A stretch of DNA of 64,000 nucleotides from Sphaerospermopsis kisseleviana NIES-73 (GCF_002368075.1 NZ_AP018314.1:3409522-3473521), one strand, 5' to 3'. Counted from the first letter of the stretch, positions 34,649 to 45,115 are shown. The notes: a model not told the origin generated them from the letters alone. Made by a program: numbers and translations.

Positions 34649-35974
34649 ATGAGCAATATTTCCCGCAGAAAATTTATTATTACTTCCAGTTTAGCGGCAG
34701 CGACTTCCATTATAGCGCACGGTTGTTCATCTAATAACTCTCAGTCAGCAACAACAGATAGTGCAGCTTCTTCCACTGCCCAACTTGCTAACAATTCCAC
34801 AGTTAGTAATGCTCCAAAAGTAGAAACAACCAAAGCTAAATTAGGATTTATTGCTTTAACTGATGCTGCACCTTTAATTATTGCCAAAGAAAAAGGTTTT
34901 TTTGCTAAATATGGCATGACTGATGTAGAAGTTAGCAAACAAAAATCCTGGCCAGTAACACGCGATAACCTGAAAATTGGCTCATCTGGTGGTGGTATTG
35001 ATGGCGCACATATTCTCAGTCCAATGCCTTATTTAATGACCATTAATGATAAAGTTCCAATGTATCTATTGGCCAGATTAAATACCAACGGTCAAGCTAT
35101 TTCTGTGGCTGAAAAATTAAAAGATTTAAAAGTCGGCTTACAAAGTAAAGCTTTAAAAGACGCTGTAAATAAAGCCAAAGCTGATAATAAATCTATGAAA
35201 GTTGCCATAACTTTTCCCGGTGGTACTCATGATTTATGGATTCGTTATTGGTTAGCTGCTGGTGGTATTAATCCTGATCAAGATGTGGTTTTAGAAGCAG
35301 TTCCACCACCACAAATGGTAGCTAATATGAAAGTTGGTACTGTTGATGCTTTCTGTGTAGGTGAACCTTGGAACGCGCAATTAGTTAGCCAAAAATTAGG
35401 TTATACTGCTTTAACTACTGGTGAATTATGGAATGATCATCCCGAAAAAGCTTTTGCTATGCGAAAAGATTGGGTTGACAAAAATCCTAACGCAGCACAA
35501 GCATTATTAATGGCAATTATGGAAGCACAACAATGGTGTGAAAAGCCAGAAAATAAAGAGGAAATGTGTAAAATTTGTGCTGACAGAAAATACTTTAATG
35601 TGGCTGTGGCTGACATTTTAGAACGTTCTAAAGGTAATATTGATTATGGTGATGGACGCAAGGAAGAAAACTTTGCCTATCGGATGAAATTCTGGGCTGA
35701 TAATGCTTCCTATCCCTATAAGAGTCATGATACTTGGTTCTTAACTGAAGAAATTCGTTGGGGTTATTTACCTAAAGATACGAAAATCAAAGAAATGGTT
35801 GATCAGGTAAATAGAGAAGATTTATGGAAAAAAGCAGCTACAGCTTTAGGAGTAGCAGCAGCAGAAATTCCTACAAGTTCTTCCCGTGGTGTGGAAACAT
35901 TTTTTGATGGGGTAAAATTTGATCCAGAAAAACCAGAAGAGTATTTAAAGAGTTTACAACTTAAGAAAGTTTAA
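34649..35974 (+). CDS. nrtA: Nitrate/nitrite ABC transporter, binding lipoprotein
   Basis: NrtA captures nitrate at the outer face of the cytoplasmic membrane. The start is ATG 34649 (MSNISRRKFIITSSLAAATS); a TTG two codons upstream is less likely. The N-terminus has twin arginines and a lipobox ending IAHGC at about residue 27. A Ser/Thr/Ala linker leads into the NMT1-like binding fold: LGFIALTDAAPLIIAKEKGF, MPYLMTINDKVPMYLLARLN, CVGEPWNAQLV. 441 residues. A perfect 13-bp hairpin follows its stop directly. Confidence 0.96.
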   Translation: MSNISRRKFIITSSLAAATSIIAHGCSSNNSQSATTDSAASSTAQLANNSTVSNAPKVETTKAKLGFIALTDAAPLIIAKEKGFFAKYGMTDVEVSKQKSWPVTRDNLKIGSSGGGIDGAHILSPMPYLMTINDKVPMYLLARLNTNGQAISVAEKLKDLKVGLQSKALKDAVNKAKADNKSMKVAITFPGGTHDLWIRYWLAAGGINPDQDVVLEAVPPPQMVANMKVGTVDAFCVGEPWNAQLVSQKLGYTALTTGELWNDHPEKAFAMRKDWVDKNPNAAQALLMAIMEAQQWCEKPENKEEMCKICADRKYFNVAVADILERSKGNIDYGDGRKEENFAYRMKFWADNASYPYKSHDTWFLTEEIRWGYLPKDTKIKEMVDQVNREDLWKKAATALGVAAAEIPTSSSRGVETFFDGVKFDPEKPEEYLKSLQLKKV

Positions 35975-35977
35975 GTA

Positions 35978-36005
35978 GTAGGGGTAATTCATGAATTACC
36001 CCTAC
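35978..36005. repeat. Perfect 13-bp hairpin after nrtA
   Basis: GTAGGGGTAATTC (35978-35990) and GAATTACCCCTAC (35993-36005) are separated by 2 nt, 3 bp after the nrtA stop. No T-run follows, so it may protect the nrtA mRNA 3' end or partly stop transcription rather than terminate fully. Confidence 0.9.
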
Positions 36006-36082
36006 CCGTTACCTTTGGTATATTTATTCAATTTTTCAGGTTCACCCAGAGGCGCAGAGAAAAGAGAATTAAGGAGTAAGAA

Positions 36083-36925
36083 ATGGCTGCTAGTGTTGGA
36101 AGTCGTAGAGTTAGTAGTAAACAGCAGAAAGTAATTAATAAGTTTTTAGTAAATAAAGTAATACCACCAATCTTTGGTTTATTGATTTTTCTGGTTTTGT
36201 GGGAATTACTTTGTTTAATTCCTGGTTTTCAGTTACCTGGTCCGATTGAAACATTTTCTGAAACTTGGGACCCTTTTATTATTCAGCCTTTTTTTGATAA
36301 TGGTGGCAGTGATAAGGGTTTAGGTTGGCAAATATTGACCAGTTTAGGACGGGTAGCTTTAGGTTTTTCCTTAGCAGCAGTTGTAGGGGTGGTTTTAGGA
36401 ATATTTATTGGGGTGAATAAGTTTTTATATAATGCTGTAGATCCAATTTTTCAAGTATTAAGAACTATTCCTCCTTTGGCTTGGTTGCCTATTTCTCTCG
36501 CTGCTTTTCAACAAGCTAACCCTTCGGCAATTTTCGTAATTTTTATTACTTCAATTTGGCCGATTTTAATTAATACAACTGTGGGTGTACAAAATATTCC
36601 CCAAGATTATGTAAATGTGGCTCGCGTTTTACGTTTACGTAAGGACAAATATTTCTTGAAAATTGTGTTCCCGGCAACTGTTCCTTATATTTTCACAGGT
36701 TTGAGAATTGGTATTGGTTTATCTTGGTTGGCAATTGTCGCAGCAGAAATGTTAGTTGGTGGTGTGGGTATTGGTTCGTTTATTTGGGATGCCTACAACA
36801 CGAGTACAGAAACTAATTTGAGTGAGATTATTATTGCGTTAGTTTATGTTGGTTTGGTGGGTTTATTGTTAGATAGAATGGTGGATTTTATTGCTGATAA
36901 AGTTGTGCAAACAGAACACAAATAA
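36083..36925 (+). CDS. nrtB: Nitrate/nitrite ABC transporter permease
   Basis: 280 residues with about six membrane helices. FLVLWELLCLIPGFQLPGPI, LRTIPPLAWLPISLAAFQQA and the EAA-type loop DYVNVARVLRLRKDKYFLKI before VFPATVPYIFTGLRIGIGLS mark the binding-protein-dependent permease family. AAGGAG stands about 9 nt before ATG. It forms the channel with NrtC and NrtD as ATPases. Confidence 0.95.
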   Translation: MAASVGSRRVSSKQQKVINKFLVNKVIPPIFGLLIFLVLWELLCLIPGFQLPGPIETFSETWDPFIIQPFFDNGGSDKGLGWQILTSLGRVALGFSLAAVVGVVLGIFIGVNKFLYNAVDPIFQVLRTIPPLAWLPISLAAFQQANPSAIFVIFITSIWPILINTTVGVQNIPQDYVNVARVLRLRKDKYFLKIVFPATVPYIFTGLRIGIGLSWLAIVAAEMLVGGVGIGSFIWDAYNTSTETNLSEIIIALVYVGLVGLLLDRMVDFIADKVVQTEHK

Positions 36926-36930
36926 TTCTC

Positions 36931-36994
36931 AGATCCCCGACTTATAACATCTATTTATAATTTAATTACAGCCTGAAAAAGAAGTCGGGGATCT
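36931..36994. repeat. AGATCCCCGACTT palindromic repeat inside the nrt operon
   Basis: AGATCCCCGACTT (36931-36943) pairs perfectly with AAGTCGGGGATCT (36982-36994), with a 38-nt loop, between nrtB and nrtC. It is another copy of the family at 5410, 25578 and 52901. Confidence 0.85.
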
Positions 36995-37025
36995 AAACGA
37001 ACACCAATTACCCATTGCTAAACCT

Positions 37026-38972
37026 ATGAAGACTTTTTTAGAAATTGACCACGTAGACAGAATATTTAACCTCCCTAATGGTGGTAAATATATCGCTTTA
37101 AAAAATATAGAGTTGAAAATTCGCCAGGGTGAATTTATTTCTTTAATTGGTCATTCTGGTTGTGGTAAGTCCACTTTACTTAATATTATTGCTGGCTTAG
37201 ATAGAGCTAGTATTGGTGGGGTGACTTTGGAGGGTAGAGAAGTTAGAGAACCTGGTCCAGATCGGATGGTAGTTTTTCAAAATTATTCCTTACTTCCTTG
37301 GTTAACTGTAAGAGAAAATATTGCTTTAGCTGTTGATGAAGTACATCAAAATTTACCTTTAAGAGAACGTCGAGAAATAATAGAAGAACATATTGATCTG
37401 GTGGGTTTACGACGTGCAGCTAACAAACATCCTAGTGAGTTATCTGGGGGGATGAAACAACGAGTTGCGATCGCCCGTGCTTTAGCTACTCGTCCGAAAT
37501 TGTTGTTATTAGATGAACCTTTTGGTGCTTTGGATGCGTTAACCAGAGGTAATTTACAAGAACAATTAATGAAAATTTGTAATGAACACAAAATTACCTC
37601 TGTGATGGTGACACATGATGTTGATGAAGCTTTATTATTGAGCGATCGCATTGTTATGTTAACCAATGGACCAGAAGCACATATTGGGCAAATTTTAGAA
37701 GTTCCTATTCCCCGTCCCCGTCAACGTCTGGAAGTAGTTAACCATCCCAGTTATTACAACTTGCGGAACGAAATGATCTACTTCCTCAACCAACAAAAAC
37801 AAGCAAAAAAACGCCAAAAACAACCCACAGCCCCAGCAATTATTTCTAACAAAAATTTAGAAAAAGTACATTTAGAAATTGGCTATATTCCCCTCACCCA
37901 AGCCGCACCTTTAATAATTGCCAAAGAAAAAGGTTTCTTTGCACAATACGGTTTAGAAGTCAACCTTCAAGCCGAAAATAGCTGGAAAGAAATTGCTAAA
38001 GGTGTAGCTACAGGTAAACTTGATGCAGCCCAAATGGTAGCAGGAATGCCCCTAGCAATGACATTAGGTGCAAGTGGTAAAACGCCCATTTCAATGGTTA
38101 CAGCCATGACCCTTTCTCGCAATGGTAGTGCCATTACTTTCAGCAAAGAATTATTTAATAATGGGGTTACAAATTTAGCTGAATTTCACAAAATTATCAA
38201 CGCTGATCTAGACAAAACCAATACCTTGGGAATTGTTCATCCTGCATCAATGCAGAACTTATTATTACGCTATTGGTTAGCGGCAGGAGGAATTGAACCA
38301 GATATAGATGTCAGTTTAATGACAATTTCACCAGAGGAAATGGTGAATGCTTTAAAAGATAAAAAAATTGATGGTTACTGTGTTGGAGAACCTTGGAACA
38401 CACACGCAATTGCAGAAAATATAGGTTCTATTATTGCCATCACATCAGAACTTTGGAATGGACATCCTGATAAAATTTTAGGAGTGCGAGAAGACTGGGC
38501 GCAAGAAAATCCACAAACACATTTAGCATTAATAAAAGCCCTATTAGCAGCCTGTGAATATTGTGACGACACTCGTAACCGGGAAGAAGTTCTCACATTA
38601 ACTAATTTAGATTTAGATTCTGGTTTAATAGATAATTACCCACAAAATAATCACCATCAAAAACAAACTTCCCATCAATTTTATTTCCATAAAGCCAACT
38701 ATCCCGACCGTAATGAAATGCTATGGATATTAACCCAATTAGCCCGATGGGGTTTAGTAGCTTTCCCCAAAAACTGGGTAGAAGTCATTGATAGAGTTTG
38801 TCGTCCAGATATATTTGGTGCAGCCGCAAGAGAAATGGGCATTTTAGATATTGGACGAGAAGAAACAATTCAACTATTTGATGGCAAAATCTTTAACCCT
38901 TCCGAACCAATTGAATATCTCAAAAGTTCGGAAATTAAACGCCAGCTTCGCGTTGAAGAGGTGTTTATGTAA
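37026..38972 (+). CDS. nrtC: Nitrate transporter ATPase fused to NrtA-like regulatory domain
   Basis: 648 residues in two parts. Residues 1-260 are an ABC ATPase: Walker [10 protein letters not shown], signature LSGGMKQR, Walker B LLLLDEP. After a Lys/Gln-rich linker, residues about 285-640 resemble NrtA (IGYIPLTQAAPLIIAKEKGF, CVGEPWNTHAIAEN). In Synechococcus this C-terminal domain mediates ammonium-triggered shut-off of uptake. It pairs with NrtD as the second ATPase. A small palindromic element begins 3 bp after its stop codon. Confidence 0.96.
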   Translation: MKTFLEIDHVDRIFNLPNGGKYIALKNIELKIRQGEFISLIGHSGCGKSTLLNIIAGLDRASIGGVTLEGREVREPGPDRMVVFQNYSLLPWLTVRENIALAVDEVHQNLPLRERREIIEEHIDLVGLRRAANKHPSELSGGMKQRVAIARALATRPKLLLLDEPFGALDALTRGNLQEQLMKICNEHKITSVMVTHDVDEALLLSDRIVMLTNGPEAHIGQILEVPIPRPRQRLEVVNHPSYYNLRNEMIYFLNQQKQAKKRQKQPTAPAIISNKNLEKVHLEIGYIPLTQAAPLIIAKEKGFFAQYGLEVNLQAENSWKEIAKGVATGKLDAAQMVAGMPLAMTLGASGKTPISMVTAMTLSRNGSAITFSKELFNNGVTNLAEFHKIINADLDKTNTLGIVHPASMQNLLLRYWLAAGGIEPDIDVSLMTISPEEMVNALKDKKIDGYCVGEPWNTHAIAENIGSIIAITSELWNGHPDKILGVREDWAQENPQTHLALIKALLAACEYCDDTRNREEVLTLTNLDLDSGLIDNYPQNNHHQKQTSHQFYFHKANYPDRNEMLWILTQLARWGLVAFPKNWVEVIDRVCRPDIFGAAAREMGILDIGREETIQLFDGKIFNPSEPIEYLKSSEIKRQLRVEEVFM

Positions 38973-38975
38973 AGA

Positions 38976-39067
38976 GTACGGGCGAAGCATTCGGAAAATA
39001 GGGACACAAATTGATAATTAGTCGCCCAAATGCTGATGCTTCCAGCACGCTTCGCGAACGCCCGTAC
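38976..39067. mobile_element. 92-bp MITE-like element, GTACGGGCG ends, between nrtC and nrtD
   Basis: Perfect 9-bp terminal inverted repeats GTACGGGCG (38976-38984) and CGCCCGTAC (39059-39067). The interior GCTTCCAGCACGCTTCGCGA and AGTCGCCC segments recur in inverted orientation at 61134-61225 and in part at 55004-55037. It has no coding content. Confidence 0.8.
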
Positions 39068-39167
39068 AGGAGTCAGAATAATTTTATATTTTAGATTGGA
39101 GTTGACAAAAATAATCCAAAATCCAAAATCCAAAATTGAATTACCCATTACCTATTAGTAAAAAACC

Positions 39168-40010
39168 ATGACAATATTAAACTTCAATAACAAAACCAAC
39201 AAACAATCACGACCCCAGAAACAAGAAGACTTTTTAGTAATTGAAGGAGTCAACAAAATTTACCCCACTGCCGAAGGTCCATATACCGTCCTAGATGACA
39301 TTAACCTGAAAGTACGTGAAGGCGAATTTATTTGTTTAATTGGACATTCCGGTTGTGGAAAATCCACACTTTTAAATATGGTTTCTGGGTTTAATAAACC
39401 TACAAACGGTGTAGTGTGTTTACAAGGTCAACCCATCACCGAACCGGGACCCGACCGGATGATGGTATTTCAAAACTATTGTTTACTACCTTGGTTGAAT
39501 GTTTTTGATAACGTTTATCTCGCTGTTGATTCCGTATTTCCTAATAAAACCCAAGTCGAAAAACGGGCAATAGTTAGAGAACATTTAGCAATGGTAGGAC
39601 TAACAGAAGCAGCCCAAAAGAAACCCAATCAAATATCAGGAGGAATGAAACAAAGAGTAGCCATAGCCCGCGCTTTAGCTATTCGTCCCCAAGTCCTGAT
39701 TTTAGATGAACCATTCGGTGCTTTAGATGCCATCACCAAAGAAGAATTACAAGAAGAACTACTGCAAATTTGGTCAGATCATCAAGTCACAGTTTTAATG
39801 ATTACCCATGACATTGATGAGGCACTTTTTCTAGCAGATAAATTAGTCATGATGACCAACGGACCAGCAGCAAATATTGGCGAAGTTTTAGAAATTCCCT
39901 TCTCTCGTCCTCGTAACCGTCGCCTCATCATGGAAAACCCAGAATATTATCATTTGAGAAATTACGCTTTAGACTTTCTCTATCGTCGTTGCGCCCACAT
40001 TGAAGAGTAA
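39168..40010 (+). CDS. nrtD: Nitrate transporter ATPase
   Basis: 280 residues, a single ABC ATPase: Walker [11 protein letters not shown]-loop [17 protein letters not shown], signature ISGGMKQR, Walker B LILDEP and switch His in [14 protein letters not shown]. It is close to the N-terminal half of NrtC but has no NrtA-like tail. It is separated from nrtC by 195 bp that contain a small inserted element and repeats. Confidence 0.96.
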   Translation: MTILNFNNKTNKQSRPQKQEDFLVIEGVNKIYPTAEGPYTVLDDINLKVREGEFICLIGHSGCGKSTLLNMVSGFNKPTNGVVCLQGQPITEPGPDRMMVFQNYCLLPWLNVFDNVYLAVDSVFPNKTQVEKRAIVREHLAMVGLTEAAQKKPNQISGGMKQRVAIARALAIRPQVLILDEPFGALDAITKEELQEELLQIWSDHQVTVLMITHDIDEALFLADKLVMMTNGPAANIGEVLEIPFSRPRNRRLIMENPEYYHLRNYALDFLYRRCAHIEE

Positions 40011-40019
40011 ATTCTTAAA

Positions 40020-40112
40020 TAACTCACGCAAAGACGCAATCTCAGTCAGGAGATCCCGCAGGGTAGAACGCAAAGAAAATGCAAAAACCTCTCTCTGCGT
40101 CTCTGCGTGCAA
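40020..40112. repeat. GCAAAGACGC / CTCTGCGTCTCTGCGT inverted repeat
   Basis: CACGCAAAGACGCAA at 40024-40038 faces TCTGCGTCTCTGCGTG near 40092-40110, giving a stem between nrtD and narB. Related CTCTGCGT units lie at 4837-4855 and, inverted, near 36045. Confidence 0.6.
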
Positions 40113-40131
40113 TAAAAAAATCCCAAATATT

Positions 40132-42312
40132 ATGAATGAAATTACAAAAACACTTTGCCCTTATTGCGGAGTTGGTTGTGGGTTAGAAGTCACCCCGCCA
40201 GCACAACATGGAAAACCTACAAATAGAGACAGCGAAGGAACACCAACTTGGCGAGTTAGAGGAGACAAAAATCATCCGTCAAGTCAAGGAATGGTATGTG
40301 TAAAAGGTGCAACAATTACCGAAGCAATTCACAAAAATAGATTACATTATCCCATGTTTAGAAAATCATTAAATCAAGATTTTCAACGCATTACCTGGGA
40401 CGAAGCCTTGAATATTATCACCCAAAATATTCAAAAAACATTAGTTAATCACGGTGCAGAATCAATCTGTATGTATGGTTCTGGACAATTTCAAACAGAA
40501 GATTATTATATTGCCCAAAAATTACTCAAAGGTTGTTTAGGAACTAATAACTTCGATGCTAATTCCCGTCTCTGTATGTCTAGTGCGGTATCTGGGTATA
40601 TACAAAGTTTTGGCTCTGATGGACCTCCTTGTTGTTATGATGATTTAGAATTAACAGACTGTGCTTTTTTAATAGGAACAAATACCGCAGAATGTCACCC
40701 TATTGTATTTAATAGATTAGCTAAATATCATAAAAAAAATCGTCATGTAAAAATGGTAGTTGTAGATCCCCGTCGCACTCCTACCGCCCAAGCAGCAGAT
40801 TTACATTTAGCTATTCGTCCCGGTACTGATATTGATTTGTTAAATGGAATTGCCCATTTATTAATGAAATGGAATTATTTAGACACAGCTTTTATTGATG
40901 ATTGTACTAGCAATTTTCCAGATTATGCAGAAGTAATTCGTCATTATTCTCCTGATATTGTTGCCCGTCAATGTGGTATTTCTATTGAAGATTTAGAAAC
41001 GGCTGCAAAATATTGGGGTAAATCAAAATCTGTACTTTCTTTATGGTCAATGGGTGTTAATCAATCTTCTGAAGGTACTGCAAAAGTTAGAACTATTATT
41101 AATTTACATTTAATGACTGGACAAGTCGGTAAACCCGGTGCTGGTCCTTTTTCTTTAACAGGTCAACCTAATGCAATGGGAGGTAGAGAAGCAGGAGGTT
41201 TATCGCATTTATTACCAGGATATCGGTTAGTAAAAAATGCAGAACATCGCCAAGAAGTTGAGGACTTTTGGTGTTTAGAAAGGGGTAAAATTTCACCTAT
41301 TCCTGGTTTAAATGCTTGGGATATGATTACAGGTTTAGAATCTGGAAATGTCCAATTATTATGGATAGCTGCAACTAACCCTGCTGTGAGTATGCCAGAT
41401 TTAGAACGGACTAAAAAAGCGTTATTAAAATCTCCTTTTACTATTTATCAAGATGCTTATTATCCAACAGAAACTACTGCTTATTCCCATCTTTTATTAC
41501 CTGCTGCCCAGTGGGGTGAAAAAACTGGAATTATGACTAATTCTGAAAGAAGAGTAACGTTATGTTCAGCTTTTCAAACACCACCAAAAGAAGCAAAACC
41601 AGACTGGGAAATTTTCGCAGAAGTGGGCAGAAGATTAGGTTTTCAAGATAAGTTTAACTTTCAAAATTCCGCCGAAGTTTATCACGAATTTGTTCAATTA
41701 ACTTGTGATCGTCCTTGTGATATGTCTGGTTTAAGTCATGAGTTGTTATCAATAAATGGTCCAACTCATTGGCCTTTTTCTCAGGGTAAAAATTCAGAAA
41801 CTCAACGTTTATATACAAATTTACGTTTTCATACTTCAGATGGTCGCGCTAAGTTTGGTGCATATTATTCTAAAGGTTTAGCTGAACCACCTGATCCTAA
41901 TTATCCTTTTATCTTAACTACTGGAAGATTATACGGGCATTGGCACACCCAAACCCGCACCGGAAGAATTGATAAAATTAAACAAATGCACCCCGAACCG
42001 TTTCTAGAAATTCATCCCCGTGATGCAGAAAAATTAGGTATTGTTGATGGTCAGGTGGTGGAAGTGCGATCGCGTCGTGGTTCAGCTAAGTTTCCTGCTA
42101 AAATCACTCAAGCTATATCCCCCGGTACTGTTTTTGTCCCCATGCACTGGGGTAAGCTATGGGCAGATGATGCTGAAGCTAACGCTTTAACTCATTCTGA
42201 ATCATGTCCTGATTCTTTGCAACCAGAATTAAAAGCTTGTGCTGTGCAGTTAGTTCCAATTTCTGTAGAAATTACCACCAAAAATTATCAGCTTCAGTCT
42301 TCACAATGGTAA
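40132..42312 (+). CDS. narB: Ferredoxin-nitrate reductase
   Basis: NarB reduces nitrate to nitrite using ferredoxin, a [4Fe-4S] cluster and Mo-bis-MGD. The start is ATG 40132 ([20 protein letters not shown]); a longer frame from 40000 overlaps nrtD and reads through a repeat. 726 residues. Cluster ligands are Cys 9, 12, 16 and 56. Molybdopterin-binding segments include [34 protein letters not shown]-like [28 protein letters not shown] and the C-terminal [16 protein letters not shown]. It closes the operon behind nrtD. Confidence 0.97.
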   Translation: MNEITKTLCPYCGVGCGLEVTPPAQHGKPTNRDSEGTPTWRVRGDKNHPSSQGMVCVKGATITEAIHKNRLHYPMFRKSLNQDFQRITWDEALNIITQNIQKTLVNHGAESICMYGSGQFQTEDYYIAQKLLKGCLGTNNFDANSRLCMSSAVSGYIQSFGSDGPPCCYDDLELTDCAFLIGTNTAECHPIVFNRLAKYHKKNRHVKMVVVDPRRTPTAQAADLHLAIRPGTDIDLLNGIAHLLMKWNYLDTAFIDDCTSNFPDYAEVIRHYSPDIVARQCGISIEDLETAAKYWGKSKSVLSLWSMGVNQSSEGTAKVRTIINLHLMTGQVGKPGAGPFSLTGQPNAMGGREAGGLSHLLPGYRLVKNAEHRQEVEDFWCLERGKISPIPGLNAWDMITGLESGNVQLLWIAATNPAVSMPDLERTKKALLKSPFTIYQDAYYPTETTAYSHLLLPAAQWGEKTGIMTNSERRVTLCSAFQTPPKEAKPDWEIFAEVGRRLGFQDKFNFQNSAEVYHEFVQLTCDRPCDMSGLSHELLSINGPTHWPFSQGKNSETQRLYTNLRFHTSDGRAKFGAYYSKGLAEPPDPNYPFILTTGRLYGHWHTQTRTGRIDKIKQMHPEPFLEIHPRDAEKLGIVDGQVVEVRSRRGSAKFPAKITQAISPGTVFVPMHWGKLWADDAEANALTHSESCPDSLQPELKACAVQLVPISVEITTKNYQLQSSQW

Positions 42313-42442
42313 GCTTCACAATGGTAAACTTCTAAGTAAATTCCTCAAGAACGGCTAATATAGTCCATAATCTATAGTAACGATTATTCTTGATGATTCT
42401 TGAAGATTTATTTTGGAGTATCAATTGGAGTGTGAGAAACTA

Positions 42443-42901
42443 ATGAAGAGATTATTTAAGCAAATTAAAGCTTGGACTAGCGACGATAACTTCATGCACG
42501 TCATTGAAAACATCGAAGTAATAGTTTCTAAGATTCTCTCCATTTTGATGGTAATAGTTATTTTTGTGGCAATTTCAGATTTAAGTATTTTTCTGTTCAA
42601 CGAATTATTTAATGCGCCCTATGGTGAATTTAAGAAAGTTGTATTTAAGGTATTTGGTTTATTTTTAAATATTCTCATTGCTTTAGAAATTTTAGAAAAT
42701 ATCACAGCTTATCTCAAAAAGCACGTTTTTCAAGTTGAATTAGTAATTGTTACTTCTTTAATTGCTGTTGCCCGAAAAATTATTATTCTAGATTTAGAAA
42801 AAGTCACAGGAATTGATATTATTGGTTTAGGAATTGCTGTACTTGCTCTTTCAATTAGTTATTTAATAATTCGTTCTAGTAGGTCTAATGATCAAAATTA
42901 G
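42443..42901 (+). CDS. PsiE-like membrane protein
   Basis: The start is taken at ATG 42443 (MKRLFKQIKAWTSDDNFMHV), with GTGAG 9-13 nt upstream; a TTG at 42413 is the alternative. 152 residues with four hydrophobic helices: ILSILMVIVIFVAI, VFGLFLNILIALEILE, VELVIVTSLIAVARKIIIL and IIGLGIAVLALSISYLII. The layout and the ALEILENI/VARKII segments match the phosphate-starvation-inducible PsiE family. Its link to nitrate use is only positional, between narB and narM. Confidence 0.8.
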   Translation: MKRLFKQIKAWTSDDNFMHVIENIEVIVSKILSILMVIVIFVAISDLSIFLFNELFNAPYGEFKKVVFKVFGLFLNILIALEILENITAYLKKHVFQVELVIVTSLIAVARKIIILDLEKVTGIDIIGLGIAVLALSISYLIIRSSRSNDQN

Positions 42902-43087
42902 CTTTCAGCATTTGGCTGAAAGCTAATGCCTAACGGCACGCTACGATAACAGCAGTCAGCAAGATACTAAAAAACACAAATTTCATCTGCAAAATTTTCC
43001 TAATCCACACTTATAGGTAAAAGCTGATTACTGATAGCTGATTACTTACATAAAATCCAAAATCTAAAATCCAAAATCTAAAATCCC

Positions 43088-43543
43088 ATGACAGCCGAAT
43101 TTTTTGAATTTGAAGCAGATTTTGTTGAATCTCTCCGTTGTATACCGATGCAAGTCCGTTACAAATTGGATACCTGTGGTATTAAATTGAAATTGTCTGA
43201 TTGGCATCAGATGACTACATTAGAACGTGCTAATTTAGTAGAATTACCTTGTGCCAAAGAAACAGAAATTCAATTTTACCAAGATTACCTACAAAAATTA
43301 ATTTTAGAACATACAGGCAACCAAGCTACTAAATTACCCATTGAACCTCATCCCCCTTGGATGGACATTGCAACTATACCACCCAGTGTTCAGGAAAAAG
43401 CACAAGCAATAGGTGTGACTATTACCTTACAAAAGTGGGAAAAGTTAACTCAATTACAAAGGTTCGCTCTCATTAAACTCAGCCGTTCTGGACATGAAAA
43501 CAACAACTTTCCCAAAGCAATAGCAGAATGTCAGATAACTTAG
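43088..43543 (+). CDS. narM: Nitrate reductase-associated protein (NarM-type)
   Basis: 151 residues matching the cyanobacterial 'nitrate reductase-associated protein' family: FFEFEADFVESLRCIPMQVR, YKLDTCGIKLKLSDWHQMTT, LVELPCAKE and PHPPWMDIATIPPSVQEKAQ. NarM is needed for active NarB in Synechococcus elongatus; the identification of this family with NarM is from memory. Position just after narB agrees. No signal peptide; cytoplasmic. Confidence 0.75.
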   Translation: MTAEFFEFEADFVESLRCIPMQVRYKLDTCGIKLKLSDWHQMTTLERANLVELPCAKETEIQFYQDYLQKLILEHTGNQATKLPIEPHPPWMDIATIPPSVQEKAQAIGVTITLQKWEKLTQLQRFALIKLSRSGHENNNFPKAIAECQIT

Positions 43544-43744
43544 CCTCCTGACTTCTGACTCCTGACTGCTGTTAATTCAACATTTTGTATTTTGAACTGG
43601 AGCAAAGCATCGGTTAGTGAAGCTATAGTTGTATTTATCGGAGGTGCTGCCGTTTCTCAGGCTAAGATTAAGTCTACTACCCAAACATTTGATCGCGTAG
43701 CATGGCATAAGCCATGAATTTGTTTAGACACACTCACTAACTCG

Positions 43745-45115
43745 ATGACAGGCAAAAACGCAAGACAGAATGCATTTCTGCGGCTAGTGTCTAGTAATGA
43801 AGTAGCTTCCCAGTCAGAATCTCGCTACTCACTGCTTCCGAATCAAGAAATGGTCATTGGACGTGATCCTAGCTGCCAAGTTGTCTTGGATGCCATGATG
43901 TACAGGATGGTGTCTCGTCGTCATGCAGTGGTTCGTCCCCTCTCCCTATCACCAGATGGCAGATTTAGCTGGGTGATTTGCGATTTAAATAGTGCCAATG
44001 GTACTTTTTTAAATGGTCAACTTTTGGTAGGTTCTCAGGAATTACACCACGGCGATCGCATTTCTTTGGGTGCTGATGGTCCACAATTCATATTTGAGCA
44101 TGAATTTGTTTCCCAACCAACCGTAATCACAACTAACCAAGGTACAGCAAGAGCCTCTACCAAAAATGGAAAACTGCACTCACAGCATGACTCTGTTAGT
44201 TTCACACAGCTATTTCCCATCATTTCCACCGGTAAAGATTTAACTCGCAAAGCTTACCTCATACCAGGAATATTAACAGTAATCTTTGTAGTGTTAATGT
44301 TCGGTACTGTAGGTCATCCCCAAGCAAATCAAGTAATTGTTGGCTCTTATATCGCCTCAGCTGCTTATTACTTTGTTTACCAACTTTGCGGTAAACAAAA
44401 GCCTTGGTGGGTACTCATAGCTATGGCAGTGAGTACAATGCTAATTTTAGTCAGTCCTTTATTAGATTTTTTTATCTTTGTATTTCGCGTGATTTTGCCT
44501 GGTAGTTTACCCTCATCTCAAGATTCTATTACCTTCACCGAATTACTGATCAGAATGTTCTTTGGTGCAGGTTTAATGGAGGAATTACTCAAGGCATTAC
44601 CAATATTAGCTGCATATTTCATCGGTGATTCAGTACCATCACCTTGGAAAGAACGGATCGGAGTTTGGGAACCACTAGATGGCATTCTTCTGGGAACTGC
44701 TTCTGCTGTGGGTTTTACTTTGCTGGAAACTCTTGGCCAATATGTACCAATGATTACACAAAATGTCACTCAACAATCAGGAGTAGGCGCAGGTCAACTG
44801 GTGGGTTTACAACTATTAATTCCCCGCATTTTAGGTTCTGTCGCTGGACACATGGCTTATAGCGGCTATTTAGGCTATTTTATCGGGTTAGCTGTCCTCA
44901 AACCTTTGATGGGTTGGCAAATTCTCACTGTTGGTTATTTAAGCGCCTCCGCTCTCCATGCTTTATGGAATGCTACTGGTTCTATTAATGCTTTGCTGTT
45001 GGTGGTTGTCGGTGTTTTATCTTATGCATTTTTGATGGCCGCAATTCTCAAAGCACGAGCATTATCACCCACGCGATCGCAAAATTTCGCTACTCGCTTC
45101 CTCGAACACAAGTAG
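43745..45115 (+). CDS. FHA-domain/PrsW-type intramembrane protease fusion
   Basis: 456 residues. Residues about 28-115 are an FHA phosphothreonine-binding domain (VIGRDPSCQVVLD, VSRRHAVVRPL, DLNSANGTFLNGQ). From about 170 there are some eight membrane helices of the PrsW/CPBP-like glutamic intramembrane protease family: GAGLMEELLKALPILAAYFI with the E-E pair, GTASAVGFTLLETLGQY, GSVAGHMAYSGYLGYFIG and SASALHALWNATGS with His. The protein could cut membrane-bound regulators after recruitment by phosphorylation. Facing genes encode a PP2C phosphatase and a second FHA protein. Confidence 0.9.
   Translation: MTGKNARQNAFLRLVSSNEVASQSESRYSLLPNQEMVIGRDPSCQVVLDAMMYRMVSRRHAVVRPLSLSPDGRFSWVICDLNSANGTFLNGQLLVGSQELHHGDRISLGADGPQFIFEHEFVSQPTVITTNQGTARASTKNGKLHSQHDSVSFTQLFPIISTGKDLTRKAYLIPGILTVIFVVLMFGTVGHPQANQVIVGSYIASAAYYFVYQLCGKQKPWWVLIAMAVSTMLILVSPLLDFFIFVFRVILPGSLPSSQDSITFTELLIRMFFGAGLMEELLKALPILAAYFIGDSVPSPWKERIGVWEPLDGILLGTASAVGFTLLETLGQYVPMITQNVTQQSGVGAGQLVGLQLLIPRILGSVAGHMAYSGYLGYFIGLAVLKPLMGWQILTVGYLSASALHALWNATGSINALLLVVVGVLSYAFLMAAILKARALSPTRSQNFATRFLEHK

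Noticed and set aside
40000-40131. N-terminal extension of NarB
   Set aside because: It overlaps nrtD and reads through a CTCTGCGT inverted repeat; the Fe-S motif is at the N-terminus when ATG 40132 is used.
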